From contig NZ_JARUBH010000009.1 in NCBI RefSeq assembly GCF_029626105.1, forward strand, positions 62,001 through 126,000: a DNA stretch of 64,000 bases. Reading direction: 5' to 3'. The notes below the pieces were generated by a model. The model was not told the origin of the DNA. It made no database searches and saw only the letters and a list, made by a program, of their open reading frames with translations. This stretch comes from Solwaraspora sp. WMMD792 (lineage in GTDB: Bacteria; Actinomycetota; Actinomycetes; Mycobacteriales; Micromonosporaceae). Shown in pieces: positions 1-9,696 of the stretch. The translations under genes and the position numbers were made by a program. Numbering within the stretch: the stretch's first letter is position 1; the number at the start of each line of letters is the position of its first letter.

Positions 1-3000
1 GGGGTGGGCTATCACCCGGAGATCGGCAACTACACGTCGGCGGTGACGGACGCGCAGGTGGCGGGGGTGGGGCCGGCGTTGGAGATCGCCCGGTCGTACA
101 ACACTCTGGACACCCGGCGGTCGGGGGCGTTCGGGCAGGGCTGGTCGAGTCTGTTGGACGCGCGGGTGACCGAGCGGACGAACTCGGCGGGTGCGGTGCT
201 GGGTGTGGTGGTGCGGTATCCGGACGGGTCGGAGGCGGTGTTCGGGCCGGGGTCGGACGGGTCGTTCGTGGCGCCGTCGGGGCGGTACGAGGTGCTGACC
301 GCAGTGAAGTCCGGTTCGTCGGTGACCGGGTACCGGTTGACCGTCAAGCACGGGACGACGTACGTGTTCTCCCGCGCGGCCGGGGGTGGCGCGTTCAAGG
401 TCACGTCGGTGACGGACGCCAACGACCAGACCTTGACGTTGACGTACAACGGCAGTGGGCTGGTGTCGAAGTTGACCAGCGCGTCGGGGCGGTCGTTGGC
501 GTTGACCTGGGCGGGGACGGCGAGTCCGTCGGTCGGGTCGCATGTGACGAAGGTGACGACGGACGCGCCGACCGCCGGTGGCAGTGGCTACGTGTGGACG
601 TACACGTACGGCAACCATGACCGGTTGACTAAGGTGTGTCCGCCGACGGCGTCGTGTACCACGTACACCTGGGGTAACAGCGCCAACCAGGGGGCGAACG
701 CGGTGCTGAATCATGCGCCGTCGTCGTTCTGGCGGTTGAACGAACCTTCCGGGTCGACCCTGGCGGCCAGCAGCGTGCTGGACAACGGCGGCACCGACGT
801 GGCGTTCTACGAGGGTACGACGCCGGGCCCGACACCGGGGGCGTGGCCGGGATCGACGTCGACGTCGACGGCCTTCGACGGCACGTCGTCGCGGGTGCGG
901 CTGCCCAGCGGGCTGGTCAACGACAGCGCGTACCAGTCGGTCAGTCTGTGGTTCCGGACGGGGACGGCGTCCCAGGCGGGGGTGTTGTTCTCGTACCAGC
1001 ATGATCCGATCTCGGACGGTACGACGTCGCGCAACTACACGCCGTCGATCTATGTCGGGTCGAGTGGGAAGTTGCACGCGAAGTTCTATGACGGCAACTC
1101 GACGACGATGCAGTCGTCCGGTCGGGTGGACGACGGGCAGTGGCATCACGTGGTGCTGGCCGGGGCCGGCTCGAGTCAGTCGCTGTATGTGGACGGGCTC
1201 CGGCACGCGGGCCGCAACGGCCTGATCGAGATGTTCGACGCGGGTGGGTCGGCGCATGAGTACGTGGGTGCCGGTTTCGTCGGCGGGAACTGGCCGGACC
1301 AGCCGCATCATGGTTCGCCGAACTACCACGGGCATGCGAACTTCTTCGACGGGCAGATCGCCGATGTGGCGTTCTTCGACCGGACGTTGACCTCGGCCGA
1401 GGTCACTGAGATCAACGCGACGGCGCGGGGTCAGAGCCGGCAGTTGTCGAAGGTGACCAGCCAGGAAGGTCGGGTACTGGCGTCGTTGTCGATGGATTCG
1501 GTGACGGGGAAGCTGGCGTCGGTGACCGACAGCAACGGTGGGACCTGGGCGTTGGGGACGCCGCGGGTGGCGGGGACGAGCGGGGTGTACGCGGCGGCGG
1601 TGCTGGGGTCCGCGCCGACGGACTACTGGCGGTTGCGGGATGAGGCCGGTGTTCAGGCGGTCAACGAGACCTGGCAGACCACCGCGACGTTCAGTTCGGT
1701 GACGTTGGGGGCGGCGGGTCCGTTCGCGGACGGCACGGCGGTGTCGTTCGACGGGTCATCGTCGCTGGTGTCGGTGCCGGGGGAGCGGTTGGCGCCGGCC
1801 GGGACGCGGTCGCAGGAGCTGTGGTTCAGGACCACTGGTACCGGCGATGTGCTGGCGGGAGCGCAGGACGCGGCGGTGGACGGGACGCCGTCGGTGGGAT
1901 CGCCGGTGTTGTGGATCGACTCCGACGGCCGGTTGCGGGGGCTGTCGGCGTCGGTGGATCCGACCGGGCCGTTGACGTCGGGGCTCGCCGGCAAGTGTGC
2001 GGAGTTGGCGGCCAACGGCACGAAGGTGCAACTGAGCACCTGCGACGGTGCGACGGCGCAGAGCTGGCGCTACGTCGGCAGCAGCCGGCAGCTGCGTCGA
2101 GGTGACAAGTGTCTGGGCCTGGCAGGTCAGGCGACCAGCAACGGCACCCTGGTCCAGGCGCAGACCTGTTCGAGCAGCGCGAACCAGAAGTGGGAACCGT
2201 CCGGGAACGGTTGGCGCAACTCGGGGGCGGGCCGGTGCCTGGAGGTGCCCGGCTCGTCGGCCACGGACGGTACCCAGTTGGCGATCCGCAACTGCAACGA
2301 CCAGGCCAATCAGTGGTGGGCGTTGGCGTTGGTGTCGGCGGCGCCGGTCAATGACGGCAAGTGGCACCACGCGGTGCTGACCAAGACCGCCGCCGGCGAC
2401 GACACCGTCCAGGCGTTGTACCTGGACGGTGTGCGGGTGCAGTCCAGCACCGGTGCCCTGGCCGGCGGGGTCGAAAGGCTCAGTCACGGGTATCTGGGCG
2501 CGGGGTACACGGGCAACGGTTGGCCGGGGCTGCCCTCGGAATCGACGGCGTACTACGCGGGTTCGTTGGCGGAGGTCGCGCTCTACGACCGGACGTTGAG
2601 CGCGGACGAGGTGGCGTTGCACTACCAGTCGGTGGGTCGGACCGTGCCGTTGGTGGTGACCGCGGCGGGTGACGGGGCTGCCGAAGCCCGGTTGTCGGAG
2701 ACAGCGGCGGGTGGGTTGCCGGTCGAGGTGTTGCCGCCGGGTGCGGTGCAGGTCGACGAGGCGGCGGAGCACGTGCAGACGACGACGGTGTCGACCCCGG
2801 TGAAGATCGTGTCGGTGACCGATCCGGGTGGCAACGAGGTGTCGTACTCGTACGACCTGGTGTCGGGGCGGAAGGTGTCGCAGACCGACGCGTTGGGTCA
2901 GACGACGTTGTACGGCTATGACACGGGTGGGTTCACGAGTCTGGTGTACGACCCGAACGGGATTGTGACCCGGTCGGTGCAGGACGAGCGGGGCAACACG

Positions 3001-6000
3001 GTCCAAGAGGTGACCTGCCAGGACCAGGCCGCCGACAAGTGCTCCAGCAGCTACTACACCTACACCTTGTACAGCAGCGACCCGACGCACCCGAAGAGCG
3101 ACCGGCTGACCCACGTGCGGGGGCCGGGCTCGCAGAGCGCCCAGGACGACACCTACCTGACGACGTACGCCTACGACAACTACGCGGGCAACCTGCGCAG
3201 CGTGACGGACCCGCTCGGCCGGGAGACAGAGATCGAATACACCGACGGTACGGATGTGCCTGCGGTCGACGGCGGGTACGCCCCGGCCGGTCTGCCGTGG
3301 AATGTGTTGGATCCGTCGAAGGGGTGGATGGCAATCACGTACACCTCGGCGGGTGACGTGGCGACGGTGTCGGACGCGGCGGGGGCGGAGACGACGTTCA
3401 CGTACGACCGGTTGGGTCGGACGTTGACGGAGACGGTGGTGACGTCGTCGTATCCGCAGGGGCGGACGACGTCGTACACGTACGACTCGGTGGGTCGGGT
3501 GGTCACGCGGACGGGTCCGGCGGTGACGGACCGGGTGTCCGGTGCGGTGCATCGGGCGGTGACGCGTTACTCGTACAGCGTGGACGGGTTCCTGGTGGAG
3601 GAGCGGGTCAGTGACGCGTCGGGTGGGGATGTGGCCCGGGTCAGTACCTGGTCGTACGACGGGCATGGTCGTCGGTCGGCGTCGGTGGACGCCGAGGGCG
3701 CGGTGACCGGCTACGGCTATGACGTGTACGGGCACCTGGTGGAGCAGACCGATCCGGACGGGGTGGTGAACGCCTACGAGGCGGATGTCAACGGGAATGT
3801 GTTGTCGCGGACGGTGAAGGGGTTCACCGGGGATCCGAACGATCCGACGGATCCGGTGGATCTGGTGGTGGAGTCGAACGTGTACGACCCGGCGGGTCGG
3901 TTGGCGTCGAGCACCGACGCGATGGGCTACGTCACGAGTTACACGTACACCGACGACGGGCGGACCGCGTCGGTGACCCGCACGGACGGTGACAACTCGT
4001 TTCTGTTGGAGAGCAACGGCTACGACGAGGCGGGGAACCTGGTTGAGCAGGTCACCGACAACGGTGCGACGGTGACGGCGTTCGAGTACGACGCTGCGGG
4101 TCGGCAGGTGCGGAGTGTGCTGGATCCGGGCGGCCTGGAGCGGGTGACCGAGGTGGCGTTGTCGCCGGCCGACCGGGTGTTGTCGCGGGTGGATCGCGAC
4201 GCTGCGGGGGAGGCGTTGTCGGTCGTCGACTACGCGTATGACGTGTTGGGTCGTCCGCTGTCGCAGACGGGTTACCTGTCGGCGGACCGGTCGGTGACGC
4301 CGGTGGCGCGGTGGCGGTTGGACGAGACGGGTGGGACGACGGCCGCTGACTCGGCGGGTAACAGTCCGGGTACGGCCACGGACGTGACCTGGGCGTCGGA
4401 TCCCGAGCGGGGTCGGGTCGCGTCGTTCGATGGTTCGTCGTCGTTGATCACGACCGATGCACCGGTGGTGGACACCACCCGGCCGTACACGGTCGCCGTC
4501 TGGGTGCGATTGGACGATCTGCGAGCGCCCGTCTCGGTGCTGGCGATGCCCGGCCGCGCCCGGACGAGCGTGTCCGGGTGGGGCGGACCGGCGTTCGCGC
4601 TCAACTACGACCACACCGACGACGCATGGCGGGCGCTGACGAACGAGCAACTCGTGTTCAAAGGCGGCGGCGTGCTACAACGCCGCCGCACCTTCGGGCA
4701 GGGCTCGACACAGGCGGGCAAGTGGCAGCACCTGGCGGTGGGCGTGGACCCGCAGGCCGGCCGGTGGATTGTGTTCCTCGACGGCGAGAAAGTCGACGAC
4801 TTCACCGGCAGCAGCTTCCACAGCGTGGCGGCTGGCGGGGTGCGGATCGGCTCGGGCCTCGAGGGGGCAATCTCTGATCTGCAGGTGTATCAGGGGGTGC
4901 CGGACGACGCCGGCTGGGTTGCCGGGGTGATGGCGGGTGCGGTGCCGGCGGCGGACGCGGGGGTGTCGCGGACCAGTTACGTGGTCGATGAGGCGGGTCT
5001 GGCGACGTCGGTGATCGATCCGTTGGGTCAGGCGACGTTCGTGGAGTACGACGAGGCCGACCGGGCGGTGGTGACGACGGGTCCGGCGGTGCAGTCGGAG
5101 ACGGGTGAGTTGGACGGTCCGGTGGTGACGGCCCGGCCGGTGGAGCGGGTTGGTTACAACACGTTCGGTGAGGTGGTTGCGGAGTCGGATCCGAACGGGG
5201 CGGTGACGACGTTCGGGGTGGACCGGGTGGGTCGGCCGGTGGAGGTCCGGCTGCCGAGCTACACGCCGCCGGGTGGGTCGTCGGCGGTGACGCCGGTGGC
5301 GTCGGCGAGCTACGACAGCCTGGGTCAGGTGGTGTCGCAGACCGACCCGCTCGGACGGTCGACCACCTTCACCTACGACCAGTTGGGCCGGGTGGTGACC
5401 CGGGTGGCGCCGGACGGTGGCACGTCGACGGCGCGCTACGACCTGATGGGCAACCTGTTGGCGACGACGGATCCGACGGGTGCGGTGACCGGTAGCGGTT
5501 ACGACTTCCTGGGTCGGGTCACGAGTGTGAGTGAGGCGGTGCGGCAGACCGGTCAGGTGCACACCACGACGGTGGGCTACGACTCCGCCGGTCGATTGTC
5601 GTCGGTGCGGTCGCCGGCGGGGGTGACGACCGGGTACGGGTACAACGCGGCCGGTGAGGTGACCGGTGTGGTCGACGGTGCCGGGCAGACCAGCGGTGTC
5701 GTCTACGACGGTCTGGGCCGGCCGGTGAAGCAGGTCAGTCCGGACGGAACCTACACCACCACGGGTTACGACATGTTGTCCCGGCCGACCTCGACGGCGG
5801 CGTTCCGGGCGTCCGGTGGGGCGGCGTTGGCGACGGCTGCCTCGACCTATGACGCGGCGGGCAACACGGTGTCGGTGACGGACGCGCGGGGCACCGTGAC
5901 GCGGTTCGGCTACGACGCGACGGGGTTGTTGCGGACGCAGCGGGAGCCGGTCGACGGTGACACGGTCATCGAGTCGTCGTTCGGTTATGACCTGGCGGGG

Positions 6001-9000
6001 AATCCGACCCGGTTCACCGATGGGGAGGGGCGGGCGTTCCGGTCGACGTACAACGTGTGGGGGTTGCCGCAGTCGCGGATCGAGCCGGTGACGGCGGCGT
6101 ATCCGGATGCTGCGGACCGGACGTTCACGACGGTGTACGACGTGGCCGGGCAGCCGGTGTCGCAGCGGGTGCCGGGTGGGGTGGCGCGGACCCTGGTCTA
6201 CGACGACGCGGGCCGGTTGGTGCGTCAGTCCGGGTCGGGCGCGGAGGCGGCCACGGCGGATCGGACGTACGGGTACGACGCCGCGGGTCGGTTGGTGGAG
6301 TTCTCCGCGCCGGGTGGCACCAATCAGGTCGTGTACGACGATCGGGGGTTGCCGTTGTCGGTGACCGGTCCGTCGGGGAACGCGGTGTTCACCTACACGG
6401 CGGACGGGTTGATGGCGTCGCGGGACGACGCGGCGGGGTTGACGCAGTACGGGTATGACGGTGCGGGCCGGCTTGCGTCGGTGGACAACGCCGACATGGG
6501 TACCGCCATCGGCTACACGTACGACGTGATGTCGGCGGTGTCGTCGATGACGTTCGGGACGTCGGGGAACCGGCGGGTGTTCGCCTATGACGATCTGCAC
6601 CGGTTGACCAGTGACCGGTTGGTGTCGTCGGGTGGGTCGACGATCGCGTCGATCACCTACGGCTGGGACGCCAACGGCAACGAGACCAGCAAGACCGTCA
6701 CCCGTGGCTCGTCGACGGTCCGCAACACGTACAGCTACGATCTGGCGGACCGGTTGACGTCGTGGGACGACGGGAACACGACGGTCGGTTACCGCTACGA
6801 CAAGGCGGGCAACCGGACCGGGGTCGGGGACGTCGACTACGTCTACGACGCCCGTAACCGGCTGATCTCGGACAGCACCGGTGTCGGTTACCAGTACACG
6901 GCGCGGGGCACCCGCAGCGCGGCCGGTGCGGCGAGGACGGTGTCGGACGCGTTCGACCAGGCGGTCGAGCACACCCCGGCCGGCGGTAACGCCCGGGTGT
7001 TCGACTACGACGCGTTGGGTCGGGCGTTCCGGGACGGCTGGGAGTACACCGGTCTCGGTAACCACCTCGCCCGGGACAGTTCCAACGCGTTCTTCACCCG
7101 GGATCCGGGTGGTGGTGTGGTCGGGGCGCGGCACAACAACACGCGCCGGTTGGTGTGGACGGATCTGCACGGTGACGTGGTTGCCCAGATGAACCCGGCC
7201 GGGGCGACGGTGACCGGCAGCCGCACCTATTCGCCGTTGGGCGAGGTGACCGCGGACAGCGGCATGCTCGGTGACCTCGGCTACCAGTCGGAGTGGACCG
7301 ACATTCGTAGTGGGCAGGTCAACATGCACTCCCGCTGGTACGACCCGGTAACCGCCCAGTTCGGTGCCCGGGACAGCCTGACTGTCAGCCCGGTGCCGGA
7401 TTCGATCCGGGCCAACCGCTACCAGTACGGCGACGGGAACCCGTTGACGGTGGTCGACCCCACCGGCCACTTCGGAGAACGGTTCGCGAATGCGTGGGAC
7501 GACGTCACCGACTGGGTCGGCGACCGGTACGAAGACATCGAGGACGCTTACCACGACACCGTCGACTGGTTCGGCGACCGGTTCGAAGACTTCACCGACT
7601 GGGTCGGCGACGGCCTGGGGGCGGTCACCAGGTGGACGCAGGAGCAGCTCGTCGAGGCGGCCAACGTCATCAAGCAGACGGTGGAGCAGAACTATCAGGA
7701 TCTGATCAAGGCCGGTGAGGCGCTGAAAGCCGCCGCCGAACAGGTGGGCCAGTGGGCCCGTACGGCCAGGGACTGGATCGTCGAACACAAGGCCGAGATC
7801 GTCGGCGCGATCGTCGGCATGGTCGTCGAGGCCGGCTGCCTGGTCGCGATCGGCTGGACCGGTGTCGGCGTGGTCGCCTGCGGCATGGTCGGCGGTATCA
7901 CCGGTGCCCTGGTCACCGGCGGCATGCAGGGCAAGACCGGCATGGATCTGCTGCAGGACGCGGTGATCGGCGGCCTGGCCGGTGGTCTCGGCGCTGCCCT
8001 ACCGATGATGGGCCCGGTCGCCGGCAAGGCGTTGAGCAAGGCCGCCTCCACCGGGGCGAAGAAGCTCGCCGGCACGAGCCTCGGCAAGGCCGCCGCCCGG
8101 GTCGGCGCGAAGGCCGTCGCCGGGGCCCGGTCGTTCAGCCGGGCGGTCACCCGCAAGGCCGACGACGCGTCCCGGGCGGTGTCCCGCGGCACCAACCGGT
8201 CCACCCGGGAGGCCGCCGAACGCGCCGACGACGCCGCCCGGGCCGGCGGGAGCCGGGCCGACGGGGCCGCCAGCTGTGTGCGGCACAGTTTCGCCCCGGA
8301 CACCCGGGTACGGATGGCCGACGGCACCACCAAGCCGATCGCCGATGTCGAGCTCGGCGACGAGGTGCTGGCCACTGACCCGCAGACGGGGCGGAGCTCC
8401 GCGCGGGCGGTACGGGTGCTGCACGGCCACGCCGACCGGGAGTTGACCGATGTCACGGTCACCGACACCGTCACCGGTGAGAGCACGGTGGTCGAGACGA
8501 CCGCGCACCACCCGTTCTGGAACGCCGACACCGGGCGGTGGACCGACGCCGCCGATCTGCGTCCCGGTGACCGGTTGCGCAGCCCGGACGGCGAGACCAC
8601 CCAGCAGGTCACCGCGGTTCGGGTCTGGACCGGCCTGAAGTGGATGCACGACCTCACCGTCGCCGGCGTCCACACCTACTACGTGGTGGCGGCCGACCGG
8701 CCGGTGCTGGTGCACAACTGCGGCGGTTACACGGATCTGTACCACGGGACGAGCCGGCAGGCGGCGGACAACATCCGGGCCAACGGCGTGGACCCGAGCT
8801 TCTCCACCCGGTCGCGAATGGACTTCGGCAAGGGTTTCTACACCACTCGTTCCCAACAGCAGGCACAGAAATGGGCCAGCAAGCGATTCGGCGCGGACGG
8901 GATGGTTCTTCACTTCAAGGTGCCGAACGCGAGACTCAACGCCATGCTCACGAAGACGTTCAACCGGCGCGGTGGCCGAGACCTGGCCGCCACCGTACGC

Positions 9001-9180
9001 CGCTACCGCACCGGTGCCGGAGGAAACCTGTCAAATAATTACAGTGTGGTCGAGGGGCCCATGCTCATGAACGTCGACGGGTTTCTGAGGTTGGGGGCGC
9101 CGCCCCGCTGGTCCGGCAACCAGGTCGTCTTCTACGGCAGGGACGCCGGCCAGGTCCTCACCGACGCCCTACAGCCGTAG
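1..9180 (+). CDS. Rhs/YD-repeat polymorphic toxin with LamG, ricin-B, Hint and ART-type toxin domains (5' end outside window)
   Basis: The reading frame is open from base 1, so this is the last 3059 residues of a larger protein. By alignment with the downstream paralogue about 685 N-terminal residues are missing. Seen in order: a DUF6531-like Rhs entry (ARSYNTLDTRRSG, FGQGWS) at the left edge; a LamG-like module (nt 715-1430); a second LamG (1610-2640) with an embedded ricin-B-type lectin (CAELAANGTKVQL, QSW and QKW repeats, 1980-2330); YD repeats (2820-4280); a third LamG (4300-4950); YD repeats (4970-7400); and the core end NRYQYGDGN..DPTGH near 7470. An acidic helical linker, a Gly/Ala-rich hydrophobic segment, and a Hint domain from Cys2759 to the VHN-C junction (nt 8719) follow. 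The last 153 residues have LYHGTS (His2915), DFGKGFYTT (Tyr2947) and VEGPM (Glu3018), the pattern of DUF3990-type ADP-ribosyltransferase folds. Family knowledge: the Rhs shell encloses the toxin and Hint or core proteolysis releases it. The target is unknown. Confidence 0.9.
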   Translation, partial: GVGYHPEIGNYTSAVTDAQVAGVGPALEIARSYNTLDTRRSGAFGQGWSSLLDARVTERTNSAGAVLGVVVRYPDGSEAVFGPGSDGSFVAPSGRYEVLTAVKSGSSVTGYRLTVKHGTTYVFSRAAGGGAFKVTSVTDANDQTLTLTYNGSGLVSKLTSASGRSLALTWAGTASPSVGSHVTKVTTDAPTAGGSGYVWTYTYGNHDRLTKVCPPTASCTTYTWGNSANQGANAVLNHAPSSFWRLNEPSGSTLAASSVLDNGGTDVAFYEGTTPGPTPGAWPGSTSTSTAFDGTSSRVRLPSGLVNDSAYQSVSLWFRTGTASQAGVLFSYQHDPISDGTTSRNYTPSIYVGSSGKLHAKFYDGNSTTMQSSGRVDDGQWHHVVLAGAGSSQSLYVDGLRHAGRNGLIEMFDAGGSAHEYVGAGFVGGNWPDQPHHGSPNYHGHANFFDGQIADVAFFDRTLTSAEVTEINATARGQSRQLSKVTSQEGRVLASLSMDSVTGKLASVTDSNGGTWALGTPRVAGTSGVYAAAVLGSAPTDYWRLRDEAGVQAVNETWQTTATFSSVTLGAAGPFADGTAVSFDGSSSLVSVPGERLAPAGTRSQELWFRTTGTGDVLAGAQDAAVDGTPSVGSPVLWIDSDGRLRGLSASVDPTGPLTSGLAGKCAELAANGTKVQLSTCDGATAQSWRYVGSSRQLRRGDKCLGLAGQATSNGTLVQAQTCSSSANQKWEPSGNGWRNSGAGRCLEVPGSSATDGTQLAIRNCNDQANQWWALALVSAAPVNDGKWHHAVLTKTAAGDDTVQALYLDGVRVQSSTGALAGGVERLSHGYLGAGYTGNGWPGLPSESTAYYAGSLAEVALYDRTLSADEVALHYQSVGRTVPLVVTAAGDGAAEARLSETAAGGLPVEVLPPGAVQVDEAAEHVQTTTVSTPVKIVSVTDPGGNEVSYSYDLVSGRKVSQTDALGQTTLYGYDTGGFTSLVYDPNGIVTRSVQDERGNTVQEVTCQDQAADKCSSSYYTYTLYSSDPTHPKSDRLTHVRGPGSQSAQDDTYLTTYAYDNYAGNLRSVTDPLGRETEIEYTDGTDVPAVDGGYAPAGLPWNVLDPSKGWMAITYTSAGDVATVSDAAGAETTFTYDRLGRTLTETVVTSSYPQGRTTSYTYDSVGRVVTRTGPAVTDRVSGAVHRAVTRYSYSVDGFLVEERVSDASGGDVARVSTWSYDGHGRRSASVDAEGAVTGYGYDVYGHLVEQTDPDGVVNAYEADVNGNVLSRTVKGFTGDPNDPTDPVDLVVESNVYDPAGRLASSTDAMGYVTSYTYTDDGRTASVTRTDGDNSFLLESNGYDEAGNLVEQVTDNGATVTAFEYDAAGRQVRSVLDPGGLERVTEVALSPADRVLSRVDRDAAGEALSVVDYAYDVLGRPLSQTGYLSADRSVTPVARWRLDETGGTTAADSAGNSPGTATDVTWASDPERGRVASFDGSSSLITTDAPVVDTTRPYTVAVWVRLDDLRAPVSVLAMPGRARTSVSGWGGPAFALNYDHTDDAWRALTNEQLVFKGGGVLQRRRTFGQGSTQAGKWQHLAVGVDPQAGRWIVFLDGEKVDDFTGSSFHSVAAGGVRIGSGLEGAISDLQVYQGVPDDAGWVAGVMAGAVPAADAGVSRTSYVVDEAGLATSVIDPLGQATFVEYDEADRAVVTTGPAVQSETGELDGPVVTARPVERVGYNTFGEVVAESDPNGAVTTFGVDRVGRPVEVRLPSYTPPGGSSAVTPVASASYDSLGQVVSQTDPLGRSTTFTYDQLGRVVTRVAPDGGTSTARYDLMGNLLATTDPTGAVTGSGYDFLGRVTSVSEAVRQTGQVHTTTVGYDSAGRLSSVRSPAGVTTGYGYNAAGEVTGVVDGAGQTSGVVYDGLGRPVKQVSPDGTYTTTGYDMLSRPTSTAAFRASGGAALATAASTYDAAGNTVSVTDARGTVTRFGYDATGLLRTQREPVDGDTVIESSFGYDLAGNPTRFTDGEGRAFRSTYNVWGLPQSRIEPVTAAYPDAADRTFTTVYDVAGQPVSQRVPGGVARTLVYDDAGRLVRQSGSGAEAATADRTYGYDAAGRLVEFSAPGGTNQVVYDDRGLPLSVTGPSGNAVFTYTADGLMASRDDAAGLTQYGYDGAGRLASVDNADMGTAIGYTYDVMSAVSSMTFGTSGNRRVFAYDDLHRLTSDRLVSSGGSTIASITYGWDANGNETSKTVTRGSSTVRNTYSYDLADRLTSWDDGNTTVGYRYDKAGNRTGVGDVDYVYDARNRLISDSTGVGYQYTARGTRSAAGAARTVSDAFDQAVEHTPAGGNARVFDYDALGRAFRDGWEYTGLGNHLARDSSNAFFTRDPGGGVVGARHNNTRRLVWTDLHGDVVAQMNPAGATVTGSRTYSPLGEVTADSGMLGDLGYQSEWTDIRSGQVNMHSRWYDPVTAQFGARDSLTVSPVPDSIRANRYQYGDGNPLTVVDPTGHFGERFANAWDDVTDWVGDRYEDIEDAYHDTVDWFGDRFEDFTDWVGDGLGAVTRWTQEQLVEAANVIKQTVEQNYQDLIKAGEALKAAAEQVGQWARTARDWIVEHKAEIVGAIVGMVVEAGCLVAIGWTGVGVVACGMVGGITGALVTGGMQGKTGMDLLQDAVIGGLAGGLGAALPMMGPVAGKALSKAASTGAKKLAGTSLGKAAARVGAKAVAGARSFSRAVTRKADDASRAVSRGTNRSTREAAERADDAARAGGSRADGAASCVRHSFAPDTRVRMADGTTKPIADVELGDEVLATDPQTGRSSARAVRVLHGHADRELTDVTVTDTVTGESTVVETTAHHPFWNADTGRWTDAADLRPGDRLRSPDGETTQQVTAVRVWTGLKWMHDLTVAGVHTYYVVAADRPVLVHNCGGYTDLYHGTSRQAADNIRANGVDPSFSTRSRMDFGKGFYTTRSQQQAQKWASKRFGADGMVLHFKVPNARLNAMLTKTFNRRGGRDLAATVRRYRTGAGGNLSNNYSVVEGPMLMNVDGFLRLGAPPRWSGNQVVFYGRDAGQVLTDALQP

Positions 9181-9189
9181 GAGAAGATG

Positions 9190-9492
9190 ATGGACGTCTA
9201 TCAGATGGATCTGTCGGCCGAGGTCCGGGAGTTACTGGACGCGACGGCGGCCGAGATGGTCGAGTTGTTCGACATCTCGCGTGCCGAAGCCGTCGCCCGG
9301 ATCAACGAGCAGTGGCACGGGCAGGACTTCTCCGGCGACGACGAGATCGTCCTGCACGAGGACCGGCGCTACTGGGCGATGATCATCTACTTCGGCGAGG
9401 TTCCGGACTGGAGCGACGACGCGGACCGATCGGGCTGGGTCGCCCGGCCGGCACCGGCCCGCGACTCCGGGCACTGGACCGTCCCGGGGTGA
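9190..9492 (+). CDS. Candidate immunity protein for the upstream Rhs toxin
   Basis: An acidic protein of about 100 residues begins immediately after the toxin stop; the stop codon overlaps the Shine-Dalgarno GGAG (9180-9183). Two ATGs lie in tandem (9187 and 9190); the second has the better spacing of six bases, so it is chosen. No family is recognised. Its position directly 3' of a polymorphic toxin, small size and many Asp/Glu residues (about 20 percent) are typical of cognate immunity proteins, which bind and block the toxin domain; the role is inferred from context only. A damaged relative follows the second toxin at 20875. Codons look like the surrounding genome, not obviously AT-rich. 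Confidence 0.7.
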   Translation: MDVYQMDLSAEVRELLDATAAEMVELFDISRAEAVARINEQWHGQDFSGDDEIVLHEDRRYWAMIIYFGEVPDWSDDADRSGWVARPAPARDSGHWTVPG

Positions 9493-9696
9493 TCAGGTCG
9501 GGCGCGGGTGCGCGCCGGTGATGAGCTGCACTCTGTCCATCATGCCCGGCCGGCTGCCGGCGCGCTCAGCGCTTCCCTGGTATTCCCCAACGTCTTCCTC
9601 AGATTTCCCTCATTACTCGGCGGCCCCGAGCCGGCACGATCTGTGTTTGGTCCTAACTGGGCGAACGGCGTATCGCAGCGAGAAAGGCCGCCACCG

